Below, piece after piece: positions 1 through 11,582 of a stretch of 64,000 nt of DNA. The DNA lies in assembly GCA_022559845.1 (NCBI GenBank), contig CM040118.1:163390331-163454330 (forward strand). The letters are read 5' to 3'. A program made the translations under genes and the position numbers. Under the pieces are notes generated by a model. It saw only the letters and a program-made list of their open reading frames with translations, was not told where the DNA came from and did no database searches. Origin of the DNA: Amorphophallus konjac (Eukaryota > Streptophyta > Magnoliopsida > Alismatales > Araceae). Numbering within the stretch: position 1 is the first letter of the stretch; every line of letters starts with the position of its first letter.

Positions 1-800
1 TCGAGTATGAGATTATGGAATGTCTAATCAAGCTAGTCATGCACTTCGGTACAATGCCATACCGTGATCATTACAACTCCCATGGGCACTAGTACTTTTG
101 GGTGCTCCTCCCAAGACCTGATCGGGCCCTCTATGCGCAGGCATTGATCATGTATTTTTTGACATCCACTATAGTTATAGCCAATGTGGAATTTCAAGGA
201 ATAAGCTTGTACGATTTTTTAAGGTAGATTTTTGGGGAATAGCATTTCAAGGATTTGAACATGTTGTATAATGACGATAGTAATGGTATAATCACGATGA
301 TCGATAAAACTAGGTGGAATAGGCTCCCTTACTTGGGTGCCATGACAATAAGAGTAAGCGCCCATATGAACATGGTTGCTTGTTCTTGTACATGATAAGG
401 TAGATAGAATTAGTGTACACAAGTACGGCACACTATTCTTATAGGATATGCATGGTATGGGTTACCCATCCATTATTTCAAGAATATTCTCATGACATAC
501 AAATAGCATGTCGTGTACACCATGTTTCTTTAGAGTGACATGGTAATTAAGAAGTGTCATGGGTTTTAAGGGTACAACCCGCTTGGCTGCTTTGAGGGAA
601 TCTAAAGCTAGCGGAGTCTTACGGAGGTCTCTATGATAAAGTCACTAGTCCAAAGGAACGGAATGTCCCATGGAGAGTTCATCTATCACCGAGAAATAGT
701 GTGTAATCGGTAAAACAACGTGAAACATGGGACTATATTCACGGACTAGAATATAGTGCCTATAAAGATATACATATATATATGTATGTATATACTCACG
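1..800. other. No gene recognised; AT-rich DNA
   Basis: I see no coding region with recognisable similarity here. Open frames are short and lack codon structure or motifs. The stretch lies beyond the presumed end of the LTR-like region that follows, so it may be older repeat DNA or target DNA. Just before position 800 there is a short TA-rich run (about 768-795). Confidence 0.5.
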
Positions 801-2560
801 GAAATCAGAAACCAGGAAAATAGCGCCTTATGTCAAGTCTTCATTTTATGAATTGACGCCCTTCTCTGGGTCGTCAGTTCACATTATGATGACTGTTCAC
901 TCAGTCGTTACATACAAGTTTAATATATATAAAAATCTCAATTTTTCAGATATTATGTAATGGACGACTTTGCTTAAGTCATTAATTCTGTGAATAATGC
1001 CTTAGTTACAGGCGTCTTATACAAAACTGACGGCATGGTATATGTCGTCATTTCAATAATCAAGTGGATTTCACCGGGTATCTCACTAAGTTGATGCCTA
1101 TGGGTGAGGGCGTCCATTCAATTGACGACATGGACATGGTCGTTATTTCATATGAACAGAGGCACATGGAATTTTGAGCCATAACCAAACAGGATTCTAG
1201 AGATATGAACAGAACGAGAAAAATAGGGAGAATTTATTAATATGATCATGCATTGATTATTACATCCAGGTTCAAAGTTATTAAATTTTGAACAGGGGGT
1301 ATTTATTAATTAACTGCAAATTGACGACTGTCACGAAGGGCGTTAACAATCAAAATAACGCCTGTATCTAGGGCGTCATTTAATGAAAATACAGAATCAA
1401 CACGAAACTGAGGTTCTTACAGTCCTATATGCATGCTTATAACTTGCTAGTTACAGGATTTTACTAAGTCTTGAGAAAACCTACCTGTGGGTAGACTTAG
1501 TTTGGCAGATCGTGAAGAATCTGAAGAAAATACGATACTCTGTTTGAAACAGAGTAACCGCGTAGAAGGAAGCAGCTCGTAATAACAACGGGGAAGAAAG
1601 ACTATAGCCTTCAATCCTTCATGCAGCAAGGAGGAAGAAGGAAGGATGAAGAACAAGCAATGTTCTTCATGCAGTAACGGCAGCAGCTCCTTCTCGTTGC
1701 AGACAACCTGCAGAAGAAAGATGAAGAATCATTAATGTTCTTCACGTTCTCTACAATCAGGTTGAAGAGAAAGAAGATGGAATCCCCACCCCAGAGGAAG
1801 AAGAAGAACTCCCTTATGTTCTTCACGCTCGGAACAGCACCAATAAGTTTTGACAAAGAAAAGAGCCTTCAGGGCGGCTCGATGAGAGGGGTATTTATAG
1901 GTTTTCAGGAACCCAATAAGGTTAGAATTCGATTAGAACTAAAATTTCCTTGATAGAGTCCTTACTAAACTTGATTATACACGTAGCAAAATCTTAAAAC
2001 TTACCCGAGATTATATCCTCGTTCGAACATAACAAACGGAAAGTTTGAAATTGACGCCTCAGGTTGAGGCGTTATTTTTAAATTGACGCCCACACCTGAA
2101 GTCTTCAATTCCTTCCCTTTAATCCTTTCTGGATTTTTACCTTTTTTCATGGATGTGATCTAGGTGAGAAATTTTAAGAGTATTAATTTTTTATTTTTTT
2201 CTATTTTTCCATATAATTATTTTTCCAAAATCTTTAGTCGAAAAAATGGCACTATTCATTAATTTGAATTGACGACTTATTCAAAGTCATCTCTTATGAA
2301 ATTGACGTCCACGACCGTGCCATCTTTTACATGTTGTTATTGCCTCGCACCCCTGAAAGAAGTAAAATCGTGGTTATATCCTAGAAATTTTTATTTATAT
2401 GTCCTTTCTTATGCTATTTATACTTTAACTAATTAACGACATATCCTATGTCGTCTATTTTTAAAATAACGGCTGCAGTAAGAGGCGTCAATTGCGTTTG
2501 ACAATTTTTTCTTAACCTCTAAAGGACCGATATTGTATATATACCCATTCTTTTACCCTT
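800..2560 (-). repeat. LTR-like region with two palindrome clusters
   Basis: This AT-rich stretch holds two clusters of short imperfect palindromes of the form AATTGACGNC...GNCGTCAATT, at about 845-1405 and 2045-2495. A clear minus-strand TATA box lies between them. The same order (palindromes, TATA, palindromes) is seen in the proven LTRs of element A and the solo LTR. I therefore read it as the LTR, or LTR remnant, of a minus-strand Ty3 element, perhaps the one that supplied the neighbouring gag. I could not fix the ends or find a target duplication, so the boundaries are approximate. Confidence 0.5.
1891..1900 (-). promoter_or_regulatory. TATA box, minus strand
   Basis: The minus strand reads CTATAAATAC, a good plant TATA box. 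It lies between two palindrome clusters, as in the LTRs of element A, and would drive leftward transcription. Confidence 0.5.
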
Positions 2561-2817
2561 TTATATATCTTTAATGTATTTAAATCATATATATATATAT
2601 ACTTCTCCCTTCTAATAAGGTTATAATATAGTAAATGTGGGATATCAAATTTTATAAATTAGTAAAAAAATATAAATTGACATTTTCTTCTAGATTTAAT
2701 GATTCTTAATTCAATTAAAATTATTTTATGCATCTAATGGCTACTTAGAATAACATGTTATTCTTAAATTTATTATAATATAAGGGTAAGGTCTATGAGT
2801 CCATTTTGTAAGACTTT

Positions 2818-4316
2818 TCAGAATGTAAGGGGGTTATGTACAAGGTCTAAGCCTCGTTTAATTATTATATATTTATATATTTTAATTTTATTTGGACTTT
2901 CTAGTTCTTTAATTTTACTAGGGTTGCTACAATTGTTGTAGTTGTTGCGGTACATAATTGGCTGGTGGGGCCACTTGGTGGTACTGTGAGGGTTGGTTTT
3001 GTGGAGCAAAATGGTGTTGTTGTTGAGGAGATGGAGAGGCCGTAAAGTCTGAGGAGGGTTATTATTTGGCTGGTGGACTTGGTTCTGGAAGGTGGGCTGT
3101 TGTGATGATGGCCCTTGGTTTGGGGGGTGGCGGAAGGGTGTGGAATTGCCGAACGCGCTCACCTGCTCATTAGTAACAGTGCCTTCAGTGGTCGCACCAG
3201 TATTGCCAATATTAATGTTCCTCTTTATTACCTTTGGCCTTGGTTCATACATGCCCATAATAGGCGAGTCTTTCATCTGAGTCTGTATGTACCTAGCTCT
3301 TTCATAGAGCTCTTCCATAGTGCTCAATTTGTTCATGGCTAAAATATGACGGAATTGTGGAGTGGAGTTTGATATAATCATCTTCACTTGCTCCGTTTCT
3401 GACAGTGTGTCTTTTAATTTTTCAGCCATAGCTCTCCACCTATCAGCAAATAAAACGAAGTCCTCTTCGGGCTTCATCTTTTCAGCAACCAGATCAGTAA
3501 CAGACAAAGAGGGACCCACACGGTCCTTATACTTATGTAGAAACTTTCGTTGAACTACATCAAAATCACCGGCATCCGCCGGCTCCAAGGAATAAAACCA
3601 TTCTAGTGCCGGTCCATCCAAAGACCGCCTAAAGAGATAAGCTAGAGAAGTCTTGTTATCTTGCCAGAACGATGCTTCATATAAGATGTCTTTCACATGG
3701 ATGTGTGGGTTACCCGTTCCATTGTACCGTCGGAAATTTGGCATTTCAGACGGGGGTAGGTGAAAAACTGGCATAGGGGGGAGCATAATTTCAGGAGCGA
3801 CCTTGGATGCAGTAACCCTCTTAAGATGTTCCTCCATACTAGCCATCTTTTGGAGGAGTAGAGCATGGTTATCGGACTCGGCTGGGGCCGGACGAAAAGA
3901 GTGTTGGTTTGTCATAGGCCTTCTCAAAATTTGAGAAACAGGAGGTTGTTGAGGCCTAGCAATGGAGTGACTTGTCGGTTGGGCCGGCATAGTCATAACA
4001 GGAGTTGATGGGCGCGAGGGCACCCTAGGTGCGACCGCCGGGTCGTTGGGAGAACTAGCAGAGTGGCCACCCATGGCCTGGGGGGGTTAGAAGATGACGG
4101 GATAGACTTTCCCTTTAAGAGGGCTTGAGCCGCCTGTCGCTGGGAGTCATCCAGCTGAGCAAGAGCTTTGAGAAATTCGTTGAAGTTGAAAGAAGGGGAA
4201 GTGTCCCCTGAAGTATTTTGAGTGATAGGTTGAGCTTGAGAAGAAGGTTCAACCTCCAAAGAAGTGGTGTCCACCATGTGGACATAGTTGGCATTTTCAG
4301 CATGCATATAGTGCAT
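2818..4316 (-). pseudogene. Broken Ty3/gypsy Gag (retrotrans_gag)
   Basis: Gag is the capsid/nucleocapsid polyprotein of LTR retrotransposons. The N-terminal part (MHYMHAENANY, from 4316) lies in one frame. After a frameshift near 4074-4090 the main body runs in another frame to 2818. The retrotrans_gag core is clear: FRRYNGTGNPHIHVKD, LDGPALEWFYSL, VTDLVAEKMKPEEDF, FADRWRAMAEKL and LYERARYIQTQ. It closely parallels the Gag of element A. The CCHC knuckle is missing. The last residues run into AT-rich DNA near 2880-2900, so the gene is cut off there, and no pol follows. The 5' side abuts Sirevirus-like DNA at about 4317. It is a fragment of a Tat-type element, not a working gene. Confidence 0.85.
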
Positions 4317-5991
4317 ATTTTAAAATGCATCATTTTAAACATTTCATGTTGCATAAATGCCCAAATGAGTTCTTCCAACATTGGTATCCTACCTTCGTGT
4401 CTAACAATTCAAGAACTGAAATTGCATATCTTTTCATTTTGCACTGCATATTGCATATACTCCCAATGTGTGCTTGCATGCTTATATATGTTATTCACCC
4501 CCATCCTTTGGAATTTCTATGACCTTATACTTTCTGGGGGAGTTCATATTTCATAAGTGCATCTATTTAGGGGGAGTTATACTGTTATGTGTTCATGATA
4601 TTTTCGGTATACATGCTGAATCAAATTCATACACATCTTGCACATAATGTGAAAATAAGTGTTAAACATAAAGATATAGGAATTTCCTTTCAACACTCTA
4701 GAGATATCAGACTTGCTGCATGTATGTTGAAGAGATAATTAAGGAAAAAGCTGCCTACCTATCTTTGTTGGAAAAATCTGAAATGAAAATGAATGGAAGA
4801 GCAATGCTTGGTCTCACTGAGTAAATTGGATGCACGTCACCTGAGACGTGATGTGGTTCATTTCTGAAAGGTGTTTGACTTAAGTACCTCTGTTCAGAAT
4901 GAAATTAAATGGTTTAATATTTTGAGTAACCGAGGATTCTGGCATGAGCTCTATGTGTCTCCTCGCGTAAAAAGGAATTATTTAAACCTGATCATTCTTT
5001 GAAAAATTCTACATTTATTGAAAAATTTGATGTGAAAATTTGATGAGGTAGAGCGTAGCCTCCAATACGATGTTCTCATAAATTGAAATGCAGTCTGTAT
5101 AATCTCTCATTGTGTTGTTTTGAAAATCTGAATATCCATATGGTTATAGTTGATTTTCATGTTATTCACTCACACTCTTGGTAATTTTATTTAATATGTA
5201 TTTAAAAAATTGATTGATTACATTGACTATTGCATGATTCTCCTATGTGATTGCATATCCTCCTAGGTGCTATATATGAATATTCCGGTTATCATGACTC
5301 TCATGCATTTTTCTTATACCCATCTCCTTCTTCAATTAGTAAGGGGGAGATATGTTGCATGTACATATACATGTATCTGTTTGGTTGCATTACTTGCATC
5401 TCATTATGTGTCCTCATTTGTTCGCATCTTGCTTCATGCATTTCACTTGAAAACTAAAAATCTAAAAATATGAAAATCAAAGAAACTCATTTGTATGTGT
5501 TGAGACTCATGTCTCTTTTTAAAAGATTTTTTTTAAACTTTTTTTTGAAAACCAATGAAATTAAAAAAATAAATGGACCTCAAATGCTTTATACTTGCTC
5601 AATGACTTTTAGGCATTGACTGGTATCAGATTTGTTAACACTTGCTGTATTAGAATCATATTGATTTGTTGGTATCAAGTCTACTCATCTTCCCATCTCG
5701 ATAATCAACAATTGGTGTGTCAACATCTTGTCTCTGATTTGCTATTGCTTCATCTGAATTTTTGAAGTGGGCTATTATTGCTTCTTTAATTTGTCATGCT
5801 GAAATTTGAACTTAATTGCCTTCCTCACATTTTTGATAATGTCAAAGGGGGAGAAAGATTTATGATGGTTATCTGTGATTGATAGGGGGGAAAGATTTCT
5901 GATATGTGTGTATGGCTATGTTGAATCATAAAGTATGTCATGTCATTCATAAAGTATTCATAAAGTTTGTCATTATCAAAAATGGGGAGAT
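4317..5991 (+). mobile_element. Sirevirus-like Ty1/copia 3' noncoding region (E1)
   Basis: No protein is encoded here. The stretch contains repeated polypurine tracts of the GGGGGAG type (near 4535, 4570, 5343, 5846, 5886 and 5973). The last one sits at the LTR start in the sequence AATGGGGAGATTGATG. Several polypurine tracts upstream of the 3' LTR are characteristic of Sireviruses. Large parts match, in reverse orientation, the stretch 52694-56400 (for example GGATTCTGGCATGAGCTC near 4934 and its complement near 53915), which defines a second copy, E2. The 5' part of the element is missing. Confidence 0.65.
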
Positions 5992-6198
5992 TGATGTGTG
6001 TGGGGTCATGAAGTGTGCCTTGCATATGGTTATGTTTTTGATGATAACTAACCTTATAAATAACTTTGTGTCTGCTTGCATATGCCGTTGATGTCAGTGT
6101 GCATTCATGAGCTTTGCTATGCTTGCATGTATTTCAATTTAGTCGTTGTGCTCTTGAGTAAGTCTTTATAGTTGAGATTGATTTTTTCATATTGCTAG
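5992..6198 (+). mobile_element. E1 3' LTR, first part (before element A)
   Basis: The LTR begins with TGATGTGTG directly after the polypurine tract AATGGGGAGAT. It is broken after 6198 by element A, whose 5-bp target duplication GCTAG is at 6194-6198 and again at 47514-47518. The LTR resumes at 47519. The first bases resemble the start of the E2 LTR at 52693 (minus), including GTTTTGATGATAACTAA-like words. Confidence 0.7.
6194..6198. repeat. Target site duplication of element A, left copy
   Basis: GCTAG at 6194-6198 is repeated at 47514-47518, exactly outside the two A LTRs. This proves that the two LTRs, 41 kb apart, belong to one insertion. Confidence 0.92.
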
Positions 6199-6614
6199 TG
6201 TTGATTATTATGTGTTCCTTTCTTACAAGCTGGATATGATCTCAACTATGATGAACAAGATGAATAAGCAGTAAAATCACTCAACCTATGAACATGTGCA
6301 ACATGAACCTAGGCAACCAGCATAAGCTCTAGCATGGGCATGCTATCTCTATCAGGAATAAACTAAAGAAATAAATAAAAACACACGCCGGGGCGTAGAG
6401 CAAGGAAGTAAAGGAAAACACACCGTATAGGTGGAACAAGCAAGATAAAGCAAGAGATATGAAGTATGATGAAAGAGAAAGCTACTGCCCAATACTAAGG
6501 AAAGATGTGATCGCCACTAAGGTAATAAACAAGCCAAAGACCTGAGAAATACCTTAGAATAGGTGGATGAAACACCCGCCCACAGGAGAGAGAAATAACT
6601 GCAACCTTGTGGAA

Positions 6615-6710
6615 TGTAACGGTTGAATGATGATGCGCCACAAGGGTATGACGGCCCCACGATAAACCGCTACATGACTTTAACACGCCTGTAATAGACC
6701 GTCAGAGATC
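6615..6710. repeat. Palindrome cluster in A 3' LTR (R/U5 side)
   Basis: Adjacent imperfect palindromes with arms such as TAACGG/CCGTCA separated by roughly 10-14 nt. The matching cluster in the other LTR is at 46185-46280 and is much diverged by transitions. Confidence 0.7.
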
Positions 6711-7207
6711 TGCAGAAGAGGAGCTTACGAATCTTTGAGCTCCAAGCCTTCCAGCCGGCCAGAAAGCTTGGGCCTCGTGCTGTGGATTCTGTAAACCTAC
6801 AAAAGAGTGAAGAACACAGAGAAACAACCCAGATTAGCCCTAGAGCAAGAGTAGTATCAATAAACCAAATTGACTCAAAAGCATGCAAAAGGAGAGGGAA
6901 ATACCGGGGAGGTTGATTTTTTAACCCCTCTTGGGCATTTTAAAAGATGGGAAGATGTTTAAATGAGTGCAGCAAGTGCAAAAACGTGAGAGAAGAAGAG
7001 GGAAGGATGCTATGATGCTTGGAGGAAGAAGAAATAGACTAAGAGGATAATGTGACTGAACTAAACCCTTGAAACCAATAGTCCCTAGACTTTGGAAGAA
7101 GATGGACGTCGGAAGCAGATCTCCTTAGTTAGTTCTAGCTCCAGGATGCGGTAGCACTTCGACGCGAACTCCAGATGTCTCCTCGTCAAGCCATGAAGTT
7201 AAGGGTT

Positions 7208-7217
7208 CTATTTATAG
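7208..7217 (-). promoter_or_regulatory. TATA box of A 3' LTR
   Basis: The minus strand reads CTATAAATAG within a segment identical in both A LTRs. It lies about 730 bp from the LTR start and downstream of the U3 palindrome cluster. Confidence 0.75.
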
Positions 7218-7429
7218 ACCCTCAAACTCTCTGGTCAAGTAAGGGATAATCCAACTAGAAAGTAGGACGTTTCTTAGCAAAGTCTCGAAGATAATACTAC
7301 TAAGAGTCCATGGAAACAAACAGAAGGTTCTGAGGATCAGATTTGAGGGAGAAATCATCAGATCAAACTCTTAATTTAGCCACAGAGTAGCAGAGAAAGA
7401 GCAATTCTGCTAGAACTCTATGTTTGATG

Positions 7430-7735
7430 TAACGGCTGCACGATAGACCGCCATAGTGATGTAACGCCCCAGGAATGGACCGTCACACAACCTTATCCAT
7501 CAAAAGATAAGACCAACGGGCAAAGTTTTCGAATGTAGGACTCTGCAAGGATGTAACGGCCAGAAGTAGGTGCGTCACAAATGTGGTAACGGTCGCACGA
7601 TAAACCGTCACACCTAACGGATCAGACAAAAGATAAGCTTGGAAAGAAGCCTTAGCCTTAAGGACTCTGAAATGATGTAGCGGCCTGATGTAGGAGCATT
7701 ACAATACATGTGGCGCGCTAGGAATGACGCGTTAG
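7430..7735. repeat. Palindrome cluster in A 3' LTR (U3)
   Basis: About six successive imperfect palindromes of some 26-27 nt, for example GTAACGGTC...ACCGTCACA, GTAACGGCC...GCGTCACA and GTGGCGCGC...GCGTTAGA. They lie 220-530 bp upstream of the TATA box on the minus strand. Confidence 0.75.
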
Positions 7736-7943
7736 AGACAAGGGAGTGATAAGGAAGATGAAGGTTCGCTAAGCTTTGTCCAGTGGGAAAAAGATAAGGA
7801 ACCAGACCCAACCAAGGAAACATGACCCATGAAATAAACCTCAAATTGACCAAGATGGCCCAATAAAGGTGAACAACTCGGAGCATCATTTAAACTAAAT
7901 AAGGAGATGACCCAACTTATTGGTCATAAAACAGGTGTCAACA

Positions 7944-7957
7944 GATGCCCCTCCTTA
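7944..7957 (-). promoter_or_regulatory. Polypurine tract of element A
   Basis: The minus strand reads TAAGGAGGGGCATC directly before the LTR start TGTTGACACC. It matches AAGGAGGGACATC at the same place in element C. It would prime plus-strand DNA synthesis. Confidence 0.8.
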
Positions 7958-9000
7958 ACGTCCTCTTTGCAGGGGAGCGAGCAGAGGTGAAGCGAAAGCG
8001 AAATGGAACATGGAGATGAAGCGGAAACGAAGCGGAGCGGACTGAAAAGCGGGCGTTAAGGCAAACGACACCCGTCCTCGACCAACGAGCGATAGGAATT
8101 TTTTGGAAAACTTTGAACTAACTACAAGGAAATAGCCAACCAAATGACGCATGTCTGGAGGAACTAACAACTAAGGAGAGGAAAACACGGCCAGTGGCCA
8201 GAGCAACGGAAAGGAAAGAGGCGATTAACTAAACTCCAAACAGGAATCTTCAGCTAACCAGATCGAGTGAAGAGACCGAAGGAAACCTTCCAATTCAGAG
8301 TAGAATAATTCTCCTTACTCGAGATCATGGACACAGTTATGCACTATCACTGAGACACCTTGGATAGATGAAGGTTCGTGAATGCTCAAAGATGCGTATG
8401 ATGCATGCTGGGCTAAAGGAAAAAGAAATCATTAAAACAAATGTAAAGAAAGATAAAATAAGAAGATACTTGAGAATAGTATTGCTAGACCAGAGAAACC
8501 AGGGTCAGGACACCATCTGCAACCACGGCGTGCAAGACAGAACCATCGTCCCCAAGCTTTTCCAACCTAACGGCCTATCCAACGATTAAACATATGCACC
8601 TAGATCATCATCATTTTTGTTAAGGGGAACATCAGATCCCAGAGCACATGAATGACCAGCCGGTTCTCGAGATAATATATCATAGATAACATATAGTAAT
8701 GCATTGAGGGATATAGGATCGAGATACTATACCTAACTTACCTGTGTGACAAATGGCTGAAGTATGATGGCGTTCACGACTTGCTTAACAAAAGAAAGTT
8801 AGCCATCAACACTTAATCATAAACATGAAAGGAGGCGTAATCATTTGATAAACATGACTTGCATTGAATCATAAGGCATTGAAAGCATAATGATCATTTG
8901 AGCATGAAATTGGGCATTACTACCCATAAGCATGAACCGTATTGATAAGATAAGACATGAAAGCATAATGATCATTCAAGCATGAAATTTTATAGATAAG
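7958..9000 (-). mobile_element. Element A 3' noncoding region with conserved block
   Basis: No gene is recognised. Two parts match element C. One is the stretch next to the polypurine tract, a purine/pyrimidine-biased GCTTTCGCTTC-like sequence at 7958-8060. The other is a long block at about 8463-8700, which pairs with 24241-24466. A short internal repeat (GAAAGCATAATGATCATT) occurs twice near 8880 and 8960. This is the 3' untranslated part of A's genomic RNA. Confidence 0.7.
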
Positions 9001-9005
9001 GTATC
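9001..9005. repeat. Target site duplication of solo LTR, left
   Basis: GTATC at 9001-9005 is repeated at 10756-10760, exactly at the two ends of the LTR. Confidence 0.9.
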
Positions 9006-10755
9006 TGTTGACACCCGTTTTATACCCAATAAGTCGGGTCATCTCCTTATTCATTCTATATGATGCTCTGAGTTGTTCATTCTTCATTGAGTCTCTTGAT
9101 TAGTTGAAGCCTATTTCTTGGGTCTTAACTCCGTGATCAGATATGGCTCCTGGTGGCGCTTCATTGGATGAATCTTAGCAATACCTCTATTCATTTTTGA
9201 TCTCCATTTTTGATAATAACGGTCGGTCCTAGGCGCGTTTTTTAATTCTGACGGATGGGTCCTAGACCGTTACTCTTTGAAGAGTCCTAAGGCTTAAGGC
9301 CTCATTTTAAAGCTTATCCTTTTGATTACACATTGATAATAACGGTCTGTCGTGCAGCCGTTGTTTCATTCTGACGCCCTATTCCTTGGCCGTTACTTCC
9401 TTGAAGAGTCCAACTTGTTGGGTCTTCTTCCCGTTGATCTTATCTTTTAGGGATAAGGTTGATAATGACGGATGTTCCTTGGTGCGTTATTTCCAAGTGG
9501 CGGTCTGTCGTGTGGCCGTTACTTCCTTCAGAGAGTCCTGACAGTTCAGGCCTTTTCTCTGCTACTCCGTGGTCGAGATAAGGGTTTGGATTGACGATAT
9601 CTCTTTCAAATCTGATCCTCAGGACCTTCTGTTTGTTTCTATGGACTCTTGGTGATATTATCTTCGAGGATTTGCCAGGAGTTATCCCTTTATCTTGCTG
9701 GATTATCCTCTGCTTGACCTGAGAGTTTGAGGGTCTATAAATAGAACCCTTGACTTCATGGCCCAAAGGAGAGGAGGATTTTAAAATTCACGACGAAGTG
9801 CTGCCGAACTCAGGAGCCATCTTCATCCAAGAGGAACTGCTTCCCACGTTCATCAACCTCATAATCAAGGGAGTACTTTGGTTTTAATCTTTCAAGTTCA
9901 TCATTGCATGCTTAAGTTCTTCCCTGGTTTTTCCTCAATCAAAGCATTGTCCCTCCTCTTTCTCCACATTTTCTCACTGTTCTCTAAGCATCTAAACATC
10001 CTCCTAATCTTTTAAAACGCCCAGAGGGGTTAAAAAACCAAAAACTCCCTGGTAATCCCCTTTCCTTTTGATGTCTTTAAGGTCTTTTGAGAATTGATGC
10101 TATATTATTGAAAGGGCTAATTTGGGTTGCTTTGTTCCTGTCTTCTACATCTTTGGCAGGTTTACAGGTTCACCAGTACGAGGCCCAAGTCTTCTAGCCG
10201 GCTGGAAGAGTTGGAGTTAAAAGAATCTACACTTTGCTACTGCAGGTGATCGGACGGTCTGGTGCAGGCGCATCATCTTTTTCTGGCGGTCAATCGGGTG
10301 GCCGTTACTTTCCAAGTAACGCACAGGGTCCTGGCCGTTATTTCTAGCTGACCTGCAGGTTCTCTTCGGTTTTCTCTCCCGTGGGCCGGTGCTTCATCCA
10401 CCTATTTCCAAGGTATTTACAGGTCTTTTGCTTGTTTTTACTTTGGTGGCGATCACATCTTTCCTTAGTCTTAGGCATTAGCTTTCTCGTTCATCACATA
10501 TCTCTTTTATTTTCTTGCTTGCTCCACCCCTTGTGGTGTGTTTTTATTTACTCTTTTGCTCCACGCCCCGGCATGTGTTTGTCCTTTCCTTTAGCGTAGT
10601 TTGAGTGAGATGGCATGCCCATGCTAGAGCTAGCTTTGATTACCTAGGTTCATGATCACATGTTCATAGGTTAAGAGCGGATCTTTGATTACTTGCTTGT
10701 CATTTCATCATTCAAAACCCCAAGGAAATGATAGACAAGAAAAAAAAAATCAACA
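9006..10755 (+). mobile_element. Solo LTR of an A-related Ty3 element
   Basis: A 1,750-bp plus-strand LTR begins TGTTGACACC and ends AAATCAACA, with GTATC on both sides and no internal region. It is therefore a solo LTR produced by recombination between two LTRs. It resembles A's LTR throughout: TATA at 9735-9744, U3 palindromes at 9218-9545, a second cluster at 10250-10345, the GAGGCCCAAG...GCCGGCTGGAA stretch near 10180, and TGGCGATCAC at 10447. It is clearly diverged from A, so it is a sister lineage. It sits inside A's 3' noncoding region. Confidence 0.92.
9735..9744 (+). promoter_or_regulatory. TATA box of solo LTR
   Basis: CTATAAATAG on the plus strand, in the same setting as in A's LTRs, downstream of the palindrome cluster 9218-9545. 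Confidence 0.7.
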
Positions 10756-10760
10756 GTATC
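10756..10760. repeat. Target site duplication of solo LTR, right
   Basis: GTATC immediately follows the LTR end AAATCAACA and copies 9001-9005. Confidence 0.9.
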
Positions 10761-10774
10761 ATCATCCATCAAAG

Positions 10775-10945
10775 ATTCTGACGGTCTACTAAAGGAGCGC
10801 CACACTCATGTGACGGTCCAAATATGACCCGTCACACAACGTCGGTTCACATTTTTCAAAACAAATGACTGAATCACCTAACGGTCTAGCAATCATGCGT
10901 TAGAGGCCTGTGATGGTCCTTCGATAGACCGTTACATTTCCTGGG
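10775..10945. repeat. Palindrome cluster upstream of the antisense plant-mobile-domain gene
   Basis: Several imperfect palindromes of the LTR type (GTGACGGTCC...CCCGTCACAC, CTAACGGTCT...GCGTTAGAG, GTGATGGTCC...GACCGTTACA) lie in A's internal region, 100-275 bp before the ATG of the plus-strand gene at 11050. They are outside any LTR. A promoter role is inferred only from position. Confidence 0.6.
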
Positions 10946-11487
10946 CATTCAAAAAAACAAACCGATCGATCTCTCCCTCTCTCATTCATTCAAACGCCCC
11001 AAACGCAAAACACGTCTAACCACACCGAGCCCCAAACCCACCGGCGACGATGTCTGGCGATGAGCTTCCCCGGCCACCATTGGAGAGGGAGAAGGGGAAG
11101 AAGAGGAAGGCAATCAAGCGCTTTCGGGATCGCATAGCCCGAGAAAAGATCCTCCCGGCGGCGGACAAGCAACCGGCAGCGGCGGTGGATCAAACGGCGG
11201 AGGAAGACCCTCCCATGGCCGGAGAAGAAGGGGAAGATGTTCCAGAGGAGGCCACAGGCGGCGAAGAAGGAACCACGGCGCCGGAGATAAAGAAACGAGG
11301 CCAAGACCGTGAGGTAGGCGCCCGCCCTAAAACCTTTAAAAATTCAATTTTTTTAATTCCTTCGTGTGTGCATGTGTGATTGAGGGGAAGAAAATGGGTC
11401 TGGGGACCCATTGGGATCCATTGTAGGCCATTGTGGCCATTTCCACGGGCTGGGGGAACAAATAGAATGATGCCCTATCGGGGAGAG

Positions 11488-11582
11488 CGTGACGGTCGTT
11501 CCAGCGACCGTCACAGGACCTGACGCGCCATACGTGGTGCGTCAGAGGACTATGACGCGTCAGAACATGGCCGTCAGAGAAA
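11488..11582. repeat. Palindrome cluster inside intron 1 of the antisense gene
   Basis: GTGACGGTCG...CGACCGTCAC, CTGACGCGCC...GTGCGTCAG and ATGACGCGTCA lie next to one another in intron 1. The first is a nearly perfect palindrome. Nothing similar occurs in the short introns. Confidence 0.65.

Larger units (their letters stand above)
6199..7943 (-). repeat. Element A 3' LTR
   Basis: Minus-strand LTR with TGTTGA/TCAACA ends. It holds a palindrome cluster (7430-7735) upstream of a TATA box (7208-7217) and a second cluster downstream (6615-6710). The partner LTR is at 45769-47513. By eye the two differ at a few percent overall, with differences concentrated in the palindrome clusters, whereas 7081-7260 is identical to 46651-46830. 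Confidence 0.93.

Noticed and set aside
6599..7740. CRISPR-like repeat array
   Set aside because: Units are imperfect inverted repeats of varying arm sequence without constant repeats and unique spacers, and the context is plant LTRs.
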